Origin: Gemmatimonadota bacterium
GTDB taxonomy: Bacteria > Gemmatimonadota > Gemmatimonadetes > Gemmatimonadales > Gemmatimonadaceae
Reading direction: 5' to 3'
DNA length: 64,000 nt
Assembly (NCBI GenBank): GCA_016182795.1
Contig: JACPFW010000029.1
Location: 47,631 to 111,630 of the forward strand
Below the pieces are notes generated by a model. The model was given only the letters and a program-made list of their open reading frames with translations, was not told where the DNA came from and ran no database searches. Positions 38,857-48,736 of the stretch are shown here, piece by piece; positions within the stretch are counted from its first letter, which is position 1, and each line of letters begins with the position of its first letter. Made by a program: the position numbers and the translations under genes.

Positions 38857-39503
38857 CAGGGAAGCTCCGCGATGACGGTGGTGCCCGCCGACGTGTGCTC
38901 GCCGAGCTTCACGCGCGGCGTGCTGCCGACCGGCAGGTAGACATCCACGCGCGAGCCGAAGCGGATCAGGCCGAACCGCTCGCCCTGATCCGCCTGGTCG
39001 CCCGGCCGGCTGTAGGTGACAATGCGGCGAGCCACGAGTCCGGCGATCTGGCGCACCAGCACCTTGTGCGCGCCGACCTCAATGCCCACTGACGCCTGCT
39101 CGTTCTCGAGCGACGCCTTGTCCACCGCTGCGTTCAGGAACTTGCCGGGATTGTAGTGCGTGTAAGCGACGCGTCCGCTCACCGGGTACCGGTTAACGTG
39201 CACGCTGAACACGTTCATGAAGATGGCGATGCGAATGGCGCGGCCGTGCATGAACGCGGGTTCGTCTACTTCCATCACCTGCACCACCTTGCCGTCGGCC
39301 GGCGCAATGACCAGCTGCGGGCCGCGTGCTCCGGTGCGCTCGGGGTCGCGGAAGAAATACGCGACCCAGATGGCGAGCAGCACGAAGACCACGGCGGCCC
39401 CGACGGGCAGCGGCCTCGGCCAACGGTAGGCCACGGCCACCAATGCCACCGCGATGACGGCGGCGGCCCACATGAACGGCAAACCCTCACGGGCGAATCG
39501 CAT
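38856..39503 (-). CDS. psd: Phosphatidylserine decarboxylase (short type)
   Basis: Converts phosphatidylserine to phosphatidylethanolamine. 215 aa with two N-terminal membrane helices, PADGKVVQV, FMNVFSVHVNRYPVSG and the self-cleavage site in LPVGSTPRVKLGE, where the Ser becomes the pyruvoyl group. It is adjacent to pssA, the enzyme making its substrate. Its start and the purC stop overlap. Confidence 0.93.
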   Translation of the reverse strand: MRFAREGLPFMWAAAVIAVALVAVAYRWPRPLPVGAAVVFVLLAIWVAYFFRDPERTGARGPQLVIAPADGKVVQVMEVDEPAFMHGRAIRIAIFMNVFSVHVNRYPVSGRVAYTHYNPGKFLNAAVDKASLENEQASVGIEVGAHKVLVRQIAGLVARRIVTYSRPGDQADQGERFGLIRFGSRVDVYLPVGSTPRVKLGEHTSAGTTVIAELP

Positions 39504-40432
39504 CAGAGTGCGCTCGTGTCGAGCGGCGCGCCGGTGATGCGCTTGAAGGCGTCGAGATACCGCTCGCTGGTGGCCGTGACCACGGCATCCGGCAGCGTCG
39601 GCGGCGGATAGTTGCCGTCCCAGCGGCCCGCCTTGCGCTCGCCGTCCAGCCAGTCACGCAGCGGCTGCTTGTCGAAGCTCGGCTGCGACCGGCCCGGCGC
39701 GTATTGGTCGGCGGGCCAGAAGCGCGAGCTGTCGGGCGTCATCACCTCGTCGATGAGGAGAATGCGCCCGTCGGGCGCGCGCCCGAACTCAAACTTCGTG
39801 TCGGCGATGATGATGCCACGCGCCGCGGCGACGTCGCGGCCGCGCTCGTACAGCCGACGCGAGAGCGACTCCAGCGCCTCGGCGTCGGCCGCCCCCGTCA
39901 CCTCGCGCATCTGGGCGACCGTGATGTTCTCGTCATGGCCGGTCTCCGCCTTGGTCGCCGGCGAGAAGACCGGGCGCGGGAACTGGGCGCTTTCCGTCAG
40001 CCCCGCTGGCAGCGATTCGCCGGCCAGCGTGCCCGTCGCCTTGTACTCCTTCCACGCCGAGCCGACGATATACCCGCGCACCACGCACTCAATCGGGAAC
40101 ACCTCGGTGCGGCGGCAGAGCATACTGCGGCCGCGTAGCTGCTGCACGAACGGGCGCAGCGCGGGAATGCCGGCCACGATCTCGTCGGCGTCGGTGCTCA
40201 GCATGTGATGGGCGATCTCGTTCTCGAACTGGTGCAGCCACCACGCGGTGATCTGTGTGAGCACGGCGCCCTTGTACGGAACCAGCTCACGCATCACGAC
40301 GTCGAACGCGCTCACACGGTCGCTGGCGACCAGCAGCAGGCGGTCGTCGCCCACGGCATAGACGTCGCGCACCTTGCCGCGGCGGACGCAGGGGAGGGGC
40401 AGCTCGGTGGTGCCCACCGTCGTCGGACTCAT
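39503..40432 (-). CDS. purC: Phosphoribosylaminoimidazole-succinocarboxamide synthase
   Basis: SAICAR synthetase of the longer type (309 aa). Motifs: [70 protein letters not shown] and [15 protein letters not shown]. Overlaps purB by four bases and psd by one. Confidence 0.95.
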   Translation of the reverse strand: MSPTTVGTTELPLPCVRRGKVRDVYAVGDDRLLLVASDRVSAFDVVMRELVPYKGAVLTQITAWWLHQFENEIAHHMLSTDADEIVAGIPALRPFVQQLRGRSMLCRRTEVFPIECVVRGYIVGSAWKEYKATGTLAGESLPAGLTESAQFPRPVFSPATKAETGHDENITVAQMREVTGAADAEALESLSRRLYERGRDVAAARGIIIADTKFEFGRAPDGRILLIDEVMTPDSSRFWPADQYAPGRSQPSFDKQPLRDWLDGERKAGRWDGNYPPPTLPDAVVTATSERYLDAFKRITGAPLDTSAL

Positions 40433-41865
40433 ACACGAACCTCCTCGCGGCTCGCCTCGACCGTCCCGGCCGCGGCAAGCAGTGGTTGCACGATTTCGTT
40501 CAGAAACTCGGTGACTTGCTGCGCCGAGCGCCCCGTAAAGCGCGCTGGATCGAGCGCATCCGCCAGGTCGGCGATCGCCACCGGGTACGCGGGATCGGCG
40601 GCGAGCCGATCGAGCATGTCGTTGGGCACGCCCTCGTCCTTCATGGCGCGTGCCGCCGCGATGCTGTGCACGCGGATGACTTCGTGAATCTGCTGTCGGT
40701 CGCCGCCCGCCTGCACGGCGCGCACAATCAGCTCCTCAGTGGCCATGAACGGCAGTTCATCGGCGAGCCGGCGCCGGATGCGCGCCGGATGCACCTCGAG
40801 TCCGCGCGCGACGTTCTCCATCAGGATGAGCAGCGCGTCGGTGGCCAGGAACGCCTCGGGCACCGAGAGGCGCCGGTTGGCGGAGTCGTCGAGCGTCCGC
40901 TCGAAGTACTGCACGCTGTGCGTCTGGTTGGCGTTCGGCGCCAGCGAGAGCACAAACCGGCTCAGCGAGTTGATGCGCTCGCTGCGCATCGGATTGCGCT
41001 TGTACGCCATGGCCGACGAGCCGATCTGCTCCTTCTCAAACGGCTCTTCGATCTCTCCAAACGCCTGCAGAAGCCGCAAGTCTGACGCGAACTTAGCTGC
41101 GCTCGCGGCCAGTCCGGCCAGCACGTCGAGCACGTGCGCGTCGAGCTTGCGCGTGTACGTCTGACCGGTCACCGGCAGCGACGTCGAGAATCCAAGCGTC
41201 TGCGTGACGCGGCGGTCAAGGTCGCGCACCTTCTGATGGTCGCCGCCAAAGATCGACAGGAAGCTGGCCTGCGTGCCGGTCGTCCCCTTCACGCCGCGCA
41301 GTGGCAGCGTGGCGATGCGGTGGTCGAGATCGGCGAGGTCGAGCACGAGATCCTGCATCCACAGCGTCGCGCGCTTGCCCACCGTGGTGGGCTGGGCCGG
41401 CTGCAGGTGCGTGTAGCCGAGCGCCGGCTCGCCCTTCCATCGCTCGGCGAAGTCGGCGAGCGTGCGCAGCAGCGCCACGACGCGCGCGCGCAGCAGTTCG
41501 AGACCGCGGCGCATCAGGATCAGGTCGGCGTTGTCGGTGACAAACGCGGACGTCGCACCGAGGTGAATCACGCCGCGCGCCGCCGGCGCCGCGTCGCCAA
41601 AGGCATGCACGTGGGCCATCACGTCGTGGCGGAACCGCTTCTCGTACGCGGCAACGGCGGCGAAGTCGATGTCGTCGAGGTGCGCGCGCATGTCGGCAAT
41701 GGCCGCCTCGGGAATGTCCGCGCCGAGGGCGCGCTCGCCTTCAGCCAGCGCCAGCCACAGCCGCCGCCACAGGCCGTACCGCGACGCGGGCGACCACAGG
41801 TGCAGCATGGCGGCCGAGGCGTAGCGCTCGGCCAGCGGGGAACTCCACGTCGAGGTATCGGTCAT
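40429..41865 (-). CDS. purB: Adenylosuccinate lyase
   Basis: Fumarase/aspartase-superfamily lyase acting twice in purine synthesis. 478 aa. [15 protein letters not shown], the [18 protein letters not shown] segment ([18 protein letters not shown]) with a catalytic His, and the flexible signature loop [15 protein letters not shown] are present. Position between htrA and purC, overlapping both. Confidence 0.95.
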   Translation of the reverse strand: MTDTSTWSSPLAERYASAAMLHLWSPASRYGLWRRLWLALAEGERALGADIPEAAIADMRAHLDDIDFAAVAAYEKRFRHDVMAHVHAFGDAAPAARGVIHLGATSAFVTDNADLILMRRGLELLRARVVALLRTLADFAERWKGEPALGYTHLQPAQPTTVGKRATLWMQDLVLDLADLDHRIATLPLRGVKGTTGTQASFLSIFGGDHQKVRDLDRRVTQTLGFSTSLPVTGQTYTRKLDAHVLDVLAGLAASAAKFASDLRLLQAFGEIEEPFEKEQIGSSAMAYKRNPMRSERINSLSRFVLSLAPNANQTHSVQYFERTLDDSANRRLSVPEAFLATDALLILMENVARGLEVHPARIRRRLADELPFMATEELIVRAVQAGGDRQQIHEVIRVHSIAAARAMKDEGVPNDMLDRLAADPAYPVAIADLADALDPARFTGRSAQQVTEFLNEIVQPLLAAAGTVEASREEVRV

Positions 41866-43268
41866 CGGATCTGGAAGTCAATCGGATACAGGGCGCCGCC
41901 GCGCTCGATGATCATGCGAATCGGGCCACGCCCGGTCATGGATTCCAGCAGGCGCCCCGCCTGCTGGGCGTCCCCGACGGAGGCACGATTCACCTGCACG
42001 ATCACGTCGCCTGCCTGCAGGCCGAGTTCTTCGGTGACGCGCTGTGAAACCTTGTAGACGACGGCCCCCTGGCTCGACCGCACGCCGCGTTCGGTGCGGA
42101 TCGCCGGCGTCAGAGTGACGAGTTCAATCTCCTTGAGCACCGCGACCTTCTGGGCCGCCACTTCGGGCAGGTCTTCGATGCGCACATTGACCGTGCGCTC
42201 ACGCCCGCCGCGCTTGATGCGCACGTCGGCTGTTTCGCCGACGCGCATCTCGAGCAGCTCGGCCTCCCAGTCGTAGGCGTTGCGCACGCTGCGGTCGCGC
42301 GACTGAATGATCACGTCGCCCGGCTGCAGCCCAGCAGTGGCGGCCGGAGAGCCCGGCGAGACCGTGCGAATCACGGCGCCGCCGCGCAGGGCATCGCGGT
42401 TGTTCTGCTGGGGCAGGGCAATTTTCACGCCGATCCACGGACGGCGCACTGTGCCGTGCGCGAGCAGGTCGTCGGTCACGCGTTTGGCGCGGTCAATCGG
42501 AATGGCGAAGCCAAGGCCGATCGAGCCGCCGGTCGGCGTGTAGATGGAGCTGTTGACGCCAATGACGTCGCCGGCCGCATTGATCAGCGGGCCGCCGGAG
42601 TTGCCCGGGTTGATCGACGCGTCGGTCTGGATCATGTCCACGTACACGCCCTGGCCTTCGCTCTGCCCCACGAGGTTGCGCCCCGTGGCGCTGATGACGC
42701 CGACGGTCACCGACGGCTCGGAGTTGCCGAGCAGGAACCCATATGGGTTGCCGATGGCCACGACCCATTCGCCGATCAGCAGGTCGCGCGATCCGCCGAG
42801 CGGGGCGGTGGGGAGCCCGCGCGCGTCGATCTTGAGCACGGCGAGGTCGTTCATCTCGTCGATGCCAAGGACCTTGGCCGGATAGGTGGTGCCGTCGCGC
42901 AGGGCGACGCTCACGTTGGACGCGCCGGCCACGACGTGCGCGTTGGTGACGATCACGCCGCTCGGCTGCGTGATGAATCCGGAGCCGATGCCCGACCGCG
43001 TCTGCGTGCCGCCCTGCTGGTTGTTGCCAAAGAAGAAGGCGAACGGATCGACCGGCGTGCGGAAGACCGTTTCCGTCTGCACGGTGACCACCGCGGGGGC
43101 GACGCGGGCAACGGCCTCGGTGATCGCCGAGCGGCGCGACTGGGCGATCTGCGCGTTGGCGGCGTCGCGGCGCGCCGCGACACCCTGTGCCGCGGTGTGC
43201 CGCGGCGTGGCGCCCTCGCAGGCGAGCAGGAGGACGAAGCAGAGGGGCGTAAGGCGGGCCATGCTCAT
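41862..43268 (-). CDS. Periplasmic serine protease of the HtrA/DegP family, lipoprotein
   Basis: Trypsin-like protease with catalytic triad His (VTNAHVVAG), Asp (NDLAVLKID) and Ser (NPGNSGGPL), followed by two PDZ domains (about residues 285-370 and 390-468). The N-terminus has a lipoprotein signal ending LLAC (Cys17), so it is likely anchored to a membrane. 468 aa. Envelope quality control is the usual job. ATG overlaps the stop of the upstream transaldolase-like gene and its 3' end overlaps purB. Confidence 0.92.
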   Translation of the reverse strand: MSMARLTPLCFVLLLACEGATPRHTAAQGVAARRDAANAQIAQSRRSAITEAVARVAPAVVTVQTETVFRTPVDPFAFFFGNNQQGGTQTRSGIGSGFITQPSGVIVTNAHVVAGASNVSVALRDGTTYPAKVLGIDEMNDLAVLKIDARGLPTAPLGGSRDLLIGEWVVAIGNPYGFLLGNSEPSVTVGVISATGRNLVGQSEGQGVYVDMIQTDASINPGNSGGPLINAAGDVIGVNSSIYTPTGGSIGLGFAIPIDRAKRVTDDLLAHGTVRRPWIGVKIALPQQNNRDALRGGAVIRTVSPGSPAATAGLQPGDVIIQSRDRSVRNAYDWEAELLEMRVGETADVRIKRGGRERTVNVRIEDLPEVAAQKVAVLKEIELVTLTPAIRTERGVRSSQGAVVYKVSQRVTEELGLQAGDVIVQVNRASVGDAQQAGRLLESMTGRGPIRMIIERGGALYPIDFQIR

Positions 43269-43930
43269 CGGGGGCGGCGGGGCTTGGGACGGCGGCTGAT
43301 CTCGCCGAGGAATCGGTCGAAGCCGCGGTCGGTGAGCGGGTGCTGCAACAGCGCCTTCAGCACCTCGGTGGTGACGACGGCACCGTCGGCGCCGGCGGTC
43401 ATGGCATCGGTGAACGCGCGCGAGCTCGACGGGCCGGCGGCGATGATGTCGCACTCAAAGCCGTGCCGGTCGAAGATCACGCGCGACTCGGAGATGGCGA
43501 GCGTCGGGTCGTCGCCAACATGCGCGGCGGCATCCACGGCGATGGTCACAATCGAGGCGCCGGCCTTGGCGGCGAGCGCGGCCTGCGCCGCGTTGTGCAC
43601 CAGCGTGGCGGCCACCCGCACCCCCTCGGCGCTCAGGCGCTTGATGGCCGGCAGCGCATCCTCCACCAGCGGAATGGCGACGATGACCTGCTCGGCGAGC
43701 CGCGTGAGTTCGCGGGCGCCCTTGTAGAGCTCGTCGCGGTTCACGGCGCGCGCCGATGCGATGATCGGCAGGGGCGCGGCCGCCGCCAGTTCCTGCACCA
43801 GCTCGCGCGGGTCGGCGTTGGGGAGCTGCGACGCGATGACGGCCGGCGTGGCAACGATGCCGTCGATCAAGCCGGCGGCGAACGCCCAGCGAACTTCATC
43901 GAGGGCGACGGAAGCGTGGAGGATGCGCAT
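43265..43930 (-). CDS. Transaldolase/fructose-6-phosphate aldolase-like protein lacking catalytic residues
   Basis: 221-aa TIM-barrel protein clearly in the TalC/FSA family: GLIDGIVATPAVIA, the segment IPLVEDALPAIKRLSAEGV, TLVHNAAQAALAAKAGAS and the C-terminal HPLTDRGFDRFL. However the Schiff-base Lys (family VKIP) is Ala (VAIP), the Asp of the N-terminal FVDTA strand is Ala (LHASV), and Asn of TTNP is Thr (VATP). Aldolase activity by the known mechanism is therefore unlikely. It may be a pseudoenzyme or bind a different ligand. Overlaps truA and htrA. Confidence 0.85.
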   Translation of the reverse strand: MRILHASVALDEVRWAFAAGLIDGIVATPAVIASQLPNADPRELVQELAAAAPLPIIASARAVNRDELYKGARELTRLAEQVIVAIPLVEDALPAIKRLSAEGVRVAATLVHNAAQAALAAKAGASIVTIAVDAAAHVGDDPTLAISESRVIFDRHGFECDIIAAGPSSSRAFTDAMTAGADGAVVTTEVLKALLQHPLTDRGFDRFLGEISRRPKPRRPR

Positions 43931-44703
43931 CAGGCGGTGAGGTACAGGGCGGCGGGATAGGAGACCTGCTCAAGGCACAGACCGCACGCCGGGGCGGGCG
44001 GCGACACCTCGTCGTTCACGTCGGCTTCGAGCAACGCGGCAAAGTCGTCGCGCGGGCGCTGGTGGGTGGCCACCGCGAGCATCGTGCCCACGAGGAACCG
44101 CACCATGTGATGCAAGAACCGGTTGGCTTCGACATCGAAGACCAGCCCGCCCGGCACCGCGCGCCAGCGCGCGAAGCGAACTTCGCAACGATGGTCGTCG
44201 TCGGCTGGCGCCGTGCCGCGAACCGCAAACCCGAAGAACTGATGCTCCCCGAGCAGCGCGGCCGCGCACCACGCCAACGCGTCGCTGTCGATGGGCTTGG
44301 CGACGGGCCACTCCCAGCGTCGCCGGAATGGCGAGCGGGCCGTCTCGTCGAGTCCCACCGCATAGCTATACCGCCGGCTGGTCGCACTGTACCGCGCGTG
44401 AAACTCCGGATGCATCCCATGCACTGCCGCCACGTAGACGTCGTCGGGAAGCTGGTTGTTGAGCACCTGCCTCAGGCGATCGGTCGTCCAATGCAACGGC
44501 ACTTTCACCCCCACCGCCTGGCCGCGGGCATGCACTCCCGCGTCCGTCCGGCCCGCCCCGGTGACCCGCACCGGACCGCCACACAACCGCGCCAACACCG
44601 ACTCGAGCGTCCCCTGCACAGTCCGCGTCTCCGGCTGCACCTGCCATCCGGAAAAGTCGGTGCCGTCATAGTGCAGCACGAGCTGCAGCACGCGTCCGTC
44701 CAT
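43930..44703 (-). CDS. truA: tRNA pseudouridine(38-40) synthase TruA
   Basis: Modifies U38-U40 in tRNA anticodon arms. 257 aa; catalytic Asp in GAGRTDAGVHARGQ, plus LVLHYDGTDFSGWQVQP at the start, ARYSATSRRYSYAV and NRFLHHMVRFLVGTM. ATG 44703 lies seven bases after a TATGTT box; ATG 44715 is inside that box's likely transcript start and so is less likely. First gene of the long minus-strand run ending at ppdK. Confidence 0.94.
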   Translation of the reverse strand: MDGRVLQLVLHYDGTDFSGWQVQPETRTVQGTLESVLARLCGGPVRVTGAGRTDAGVHARGQAVGVKVPLHWTTDRLRQVLNNQLPDDVYVAAVHGMHPEFHARYSATSRRYSYAVGLDETARSPFRRRWEWPVAKPIDSDALAWCAAALLGEHQFFGFAVRGTAPADDDHRCEVRFARWRAVPGGLVFDVEANRFLHHMVRFLVGTMLAVATHQRPRDDFAALLEADVNDEVSPPAPACGLCLEQVSYPAALYLTA

Positions 44704-44739
44704 TGAGAAAAACATACTTCTGCGCACGTGGGCGATCAA
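44704..44739 (-). promoter_or_regulatory. Putative promoter of truA and the downstream operon, leaderless layout
   Basis: Minus strand TTGATC (44734-44739), 17 nt, TATGTT (44711-44716), seven bases, ATG at 44703. No Shine-Dalgarno sequence in between. The same geometry is found before dusB and the beta-barrel gene at 57.6 kb. Confidence 0.5.
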
Positions 44740-44865
44740 GCAAACTCACCATATCCAACCGATTGACATGGCACGACGTAGCGCTCACGTTCCCGCACAC
44801 GCGCGTGTCACGCCACCCACGCCGGTTTGCCGCACACCACGGGACCCCACCCGCACCGCCGCCGG

Positions 44866-46164
44866 ATGCAAGAATCCACCCTCGTTTCGCTGGCCCATGC
44901 CCTCGCCGCCGCCCCCACCGTCGACGCGGCGTTCGTCGCGCTGGCCGAGGGGCTCGAGGAGCTCGACCGCGCGGCCGCGATCGCCTATCTCCCGCTGGCG
45001 CCGCGCGACGAGCACATCGTCGCGGTCGTGCGGTCGGACGGCGGCAAGGTAACCCGCGCCAACCTCGAGGTCTCCCTGCGGCAGTTCCCAGAGGCGGTGG
45101 TGCGTCGCGTGCAGGCGGGCGGGGCGTTTGTGGATGTCGGGGACGAGGGCGACGCCTATGCCCGCATGCTGCTGTTGCCGGCCCTCAGCGAGCCCGGCGA
45201 GTTGTCGCTGCGCGGCATCCGATTCGACGGCGAACTGACCGCCGTGCTGGCCCTGCTGGAGCCGCGGCGCGTCTTCGGCGCCCGCGTCACTGCGGGCGCC
45301 AGCTCGCTCGCCGCGCTCTTTGAGCTGGCGCACGGGCGGTTCGCCGAACGCGACGCGCGCGCCGAGGCGGCGCACACGCTGGAGGACGTCACCCAGCGGG
45401 TGCACGGCGAGTACGTGGCACGGCTCGCCGACATGCAGCAGCAGTTGCACATGGCCAAGGGGGCTGCCGACGCCGCCAAGGCGGGACGGGCGGTGCAGAA
45501 AGAGCGCGAGACGGCGCGGGTGGCCGAGGAGGCGCGCCGCAACGCGGCCCGGCTGCGGGCGCTCGAGCAGCAGGTGACGGCGGCCGTCAGCCAGCTGGAG
45601 CAGGCTCACATCGAGCTGCACCGGCGGAGCGAGGCACTTCGCCAGCGCACGCGCACCATCTACCTGTTGGATCGGGTGCTCGAGCAGGCGTCGCACCGGG
45701 TCGATCCGCGCCGGCTCGCCGAAGGGCTGCTCGCCCTGGTCGGTGACGACATGCAGGCGATGCGCTGCTCGCTCTTCCTGCGCGCCCCGGAGCCCGCCAC
45801 GCTCTACCTCGCGGCCTCCCGCGGTCTCGCGCCGCATGTGCGTGAGGGCTCGCGCATCACCGTTGGGCAGGGGGTGGCCGGGCGCGTCGCCGAAAGCCGC
45901 CAACCGCTGCTGGTGGTCGACGCGTCCGACGCGCAGGCGCAGCCGCTGCTGCGCGACGAGTATCTCACCACCGGGTCGTTCATCTCATTTCCGCTCGTGA
46001 TTCGCGACGAGCTGATTGGGGTGGTGAACCTGACCAACCGCGCCCAGCGCGGCCTGTTCGTCGAGGAGGACGTGGAGCGGGTGCGCCTGCTCGGCCTGGT
46101 GATCTCGCTCATCGCGCTCGAGGCGCGTCTCCCCGAACTGCTGCTGGACCGCATGCATGACTGA
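44866..46164 (+). CDS. GAF-domain protein with central coiled coil
   Basis: 432-aa cytoplasmic protein. The N-terminal 170 residues form a GAF-like fold (ALAEGLEELDRAAAIAYLPL onward), then a long Ala/Arg/Glu coiled coil (about 175-290) and a C-terminal GAF domain (about 295-425) with SLFLRAP, GQGVAGRVAESRQPLLV and FPLVIRDELIGVVNL. No output domain, so a signalling partner is unknown. ATG 44866; TTG 44827 is possible. The last eight bases overlap trpD. Confidence 0.8.
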   Translation: MQESTLVSLAHALAAAPTVDAAFVALAEGLEELDRAAAIAYLPLAPRDEHIVAVVRSDGGKVTRANLEVSLRQFPEAVVRRVQAGGAFVDVGDEGDAYARMLLLPALSEPGELSLRGIRFDGELTAVLALLEPRRVFGARVTAGASSLAALFELAHGRFAERDARAEAAHTLEDVTQRVHGEYVARLADMQQQLHMAKGAADAAKAGRAVQKERETARVAEEARRNAARLRALEQQVTAAVSQLEQAHIELHRRSEALRQRTRTIYLLDRVLEQASHRVDPRRLAEGLLALVGDDMQAMRCSLFLRAPEPATLYLAASRGLAPHVREGSRITVGQGVAGRVAESRQPLLVVDASDAQAQPLLRDEYLTTGSFISFPLVIRDELIGVVNLTNRAQRGLFVEEDVERVRLLGLVISLIALEARLPELLLDRMHD

Positions 46165-47197
46165 CGGCGCCATGCACCACGCAATCCGCCGACTGGCGCT
46201 GGGCGAGTCGCTCACGCGCGAGGAGTCGGCTCAGGCGTTTGGCAGCGTCATGCGCGGCGAGGGAAGCGACGCGCAGGTCGCCGCGCTGCTGATGGGGTTG
46301 CGCGTCAAGGGCGAGTCGCCCGAGGAACTCGCGGGCGCGGCGTCCGCGCTCCGCGAGGCCATGCTCATGCTCGAAGTCGACGCGCCGGAAATGCTGGTCG
46401 ACACCTGCGGTACGGGGGGCGGCTCGCTCACGACGTTCAATATCTCCACGGCGGCCGCGCTGCTTGCCGCCGGCGCGGGCGTGCGCGTGGCCAAGCACGG
46501 CAACCGCTCGTTTACGTCCAAGTCCGGCAGTGCCGACGTCCTCGAGGCGCTCGGCGTGCGCATCGACATTCGCGTGGAGCAAATGCGTGACGTGCTCGAC
46601 CAGGCCGGCATCGTGTTCATGTTTGCGCCGACGATGCATCCGGCGATGCGGCACGTCGGCCCGGTGCGCCGCGAGCTGGCGATTCAGACCGTGATGAACC
46701 TCGTGGGACCGCTGGCCAATCCGGCGCGCGCCGGTCGACAGGTGATCGGTGTCGCCGATGCGCGTCGCCTTGGCCTTGTCGGTGGGGCGCTGCAGGCGTT
46801 GGGCACCATCCACAGCCTCATCGTGCACGGCGAGCCGGGGCTCGACGAGATCTCGCCGCTCGGCCGCACGGCCGTGCTCGAACTCGTCGACGGCGAGGCG
46901 CGGAGCTGGAGCGTTGAGCCTGACCGGCTCGGCGTGACTGACGTCACGGCGGTGGAACTTGCGGGCGCTGAACCGGTGGAAAATGCGCGGGTGGTGGAGG
47001 AGGTGCTGTCGGGGCGTGGCCGTGCTGGCGCCGTCGCGGCCGTCACGCTGAATGCGGCCGCCGCCATCTATGTGGCAGGGCTGGCCCCCGATTTCGCCTC
47101 GGCGCTGGATGTCGCGCGCGACGCCTTGCGCGAGGGCGTGGGCCGCGCCGCGCTCGAGAAACTGCGGACGGCGTCGGAGCGGGCCCGCGCCAAGTAG
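46157..47197 (+). CDS. trpD: Anthranilate phosphoribosyltransferase
   Basis: Adds phosphoribose to anthranilate in tryptophan synthesis. 346 aa, with DTCGTGGGS (PRPP site), NISTAAA, KHGNRSFTSKSGSADVLEALG, FMFAPTMHPAMRHVGPVRREL and RTVMNLVGPLANPA-type sequence. It overlaps the GAF gene and is separated from trpC by the convergent lexA gene. trpE and trpG are not in the window. Confidence 0.95.
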   Translation: MTDGAMHHAIRRLALGESLTREESAQAFGSVMRGEGSDAQVAALLMGLRVKGESPEELAGAASALREAMLMLEVDAPEMLVDTCGTGGGSLTTFNISTAAALLAAGAGVRVAKHGNRSFTSKSGSADVLEALGVRIDIRVEQMRDVLDQAGIVFMFAPTMHPAMRHVGPVRRELAIQTVMNLVGPLANPARAGRQVIGVADARRLGLVGGALQALGTIHSLIVHGEPGLDEISPLGRTAVLELVDGEARSWSVEPDRLGVTDVTAVELAGAEPVENARVVEEVLSGRGRAGAVAAVTLNAAAAIYVAGLAPDFASALDVARDALREGVGRAALEKLRTASERARAK

Positions 47198-47210
47198 TGC
47201 GGGTGGCGCG

Positions 47211-47822
47211 CTAGAAGCGCCGCAACACGCCGACCACCACACCCTCGATGCGAATGTCGTCCGTTCGGTCGAAGTACATGGGCGCCAGCGCCTCGTTGGC
47301 CGGCTGCAGCCGCACACGGCCGTCGCGCTCGCGATAGTAGCGCTTGACCGTCGCCGCGGTGCCGTTGAGCATGGCGATGACCATCTCCCCGTTGTCCGCC
47401 GACTGGCGCTGGTTCACGACCACCAGGTCACCGTCGGTGATGTGGTCGTCGACCATGGAGTTGCCGCGCACACGGAGCACGTAATGCGCGCCGCCACGCC
47501 GCACGAAGTCGTCGGGGACGGCCACGGTTTCGCCGGTGCTCGTGTGCTCGATGGCCATGCCCGCCGCCACCGCACCCATCAGCGGCAGCTCGATGGACTG
47601 TGGATACGCCTCCGATGGCAGAATCTCGATGGCGCGGCTCTCATTATAGCTGCGCTTGATGTAGCCTTTGCGTTCGAGATTGGTGAGGTGTTCGTGCACC
47701 GTCGCCAGCGAGTTATAGTTGAACTGTGCGGCGATCTCCTCGAAGCTCGGGGCATAGCCGTGCTCGCTCTGATACCCCTGCAGATAATCCAGAATCTGGC
47801 GCTGGCGCTTGGTGAGCGGCAT
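47211..47822 (-). CDS. lexA: SOS repressor LexA
   Basis: 203 aa. The N-terminal winged helix (TKRQRQILDYLQGYQSEHGYAPS, SLATVHEHLTNLERKGYI) binds SOS operators. The C-terminal S24 peptidase domain has the Ala-Gly cleavage site (VAAGM), catalytic Ser in GNSMVDDHI and Lys in ATVKRYY. ATG 47822; the frame extends further upstream without support. It is divergent from trpC, and the shared region holds three CCGAAG repeats. Ends 13 bp from convergent trpD. Confidence 0.95.
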   Translation of the reverse strand: MPLTKRQRQILDYLQGYQSEHGYAPSFEEIAAQFNYNSLATVHEHLTNLERKGYIKRSYNESRAIEILPSEAYPQSIELPLMGAVAAGMAIEHTSTGETVAVPDDFVRRGGAHYVLRVRGNSMVDDHITDGDLVVVNQRQSADNGEMVIAMLNGTAATVKRYYRERDGRVRLQPANEALAPMYFDRTDDIRIEGVVVGVLRRF

Positions 47823-47889
47823 GGCGGCGTTGTCCGAGAGAGTGGTTGCGGTTGTGGATCCCTGCGCCCAGACGACGAGCGAATAAACC

Positions 47890-47921
47890 CCGAAGTAACG
47901 GTATCCGAAGATTGACCGAAG
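47890..47921. repeat. Three CCGAAG repeats between lexA and trpC
   Basis: CCGAAG at 47890-47895, 47905-47910 and 47916-47921, in the region where lexA and trpC promoters must lie. The third copy falls inside trpC if the TTG start is right. No classical LexA box (GAAC-N4-GTTC or CTG-N10-CAG) was seen here. They may be an operator or chance. Confidence 0.3.
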
Positions 47922-48736
47922 CGCAACAGGACGGGTGGACGCCACCCACAGGGCCGCTGGGCCGGCTGACGGCCCGCTCGGAGGAGCGGGCGGCCCTCGC
48001 ACGTTCGGAACTCCGAAATCTCGAGCGCCTCGTGGCTTCGCTGGAGCCGGCCGTCTCGTTTCGCGACGCCCTCCGGAGGCCAGACGTCGCGGTGATCGCC
48101 GAACTCAAGCGGCGGTCGCCGAGCAAGGGAGAGCTGGACGGGTCGCTCGACGCCGCGGCGCGTGCGGCATCGTATGCGTCGGGTGGAGCGGCGGCGCTTT
48201 CGGTACTCACCGAACCATCGGAGTTTGGCGGATCGCTCGACGATCTGGCAGCGGCGCACGGCGCGGTGACGCTTCCGCTGCTGCGGAAAGACTTCATCGT
48301 GGATGAGATCCAGCTCCTCGAGGCGCGGGTGCATGGCGCCAGCGCGGTGCTGCTCATCGCCCGCGCCCACCCGGAGACGCGCCTCTACGCCCTGGCGGCC
48401 GCGGCCCGCTCCGCGGGACTCGATGTCCTGCTCGAAGTGCGTAACGAGTGGGAACTCGAACGGGCGCTCGGCGTTCCGGGCGGCGTGATCGGCGTCAACA
48501 ACCGCAATCTCGAGACGCTCGTCATCGACGACGCGGTGTCCGAACGCCTGCTGGGGCTGGTGCCCGGCGATCGCGTGGCGGTCTACGAAAGCGGCGTCAC
48601 TGACGTCGAAGGCGTGCGTCGCGCCGCCGAACTCGGGGCCGACGCGGTACTGGTGGGCTCCGCGCTGTCAGTGGCGGCCTCGCCGGTCGACGCGGTACGT
48701 CGACTGACCGGCGTCGCCCGGAGGGCGCGTGACTGA
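47912..48736 (+). CDS. trpC: Indole-3-glycerol phosphate synthase
   Basis: TIM-barrel enzyme cyclising CdRP to indole-3-glycerol phosphate. Signatures: [59 protein letters not shown] and VYESGVT. About 274 aa from the TTG at 47912, which fits the usual N-terminus (PTGPLGRL). An ATG at 47846 would add 22 residues reading back towards lexA. Start is uncertain. Overlaps trpF by eight bases. Confidence 0.92.
   Translation: MTEAQQDGWTPPTGPLGRLTARSEERAALARSELRNLERLVASLEPAVSFRDALRRPDVAVIAELKRRSPSKGELDGSLDAAARAASYASGGAAALSVLTEPSEFGGSLDDLAAAHGAVTLPLLRKDFIVDEIQLLEARVHGASAVLLIARAHPETRLYALAAAARSAGLDVLLEVRNEWELERALGVPGGVIGVNNRNLETLVIDDAVSERLLGLVPGDRVAVYESGVTDVEGVRRAAELGADAVLVGSALSVAASPVDAVRRLTGVARRARD

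Noticed and set aside
44763..44768. TTGACA as -35 for the GAF gene
   Set aside because: No -10-like hexamer at 16-18 nt downstream (CACGTT region), so I did not call a promoter.
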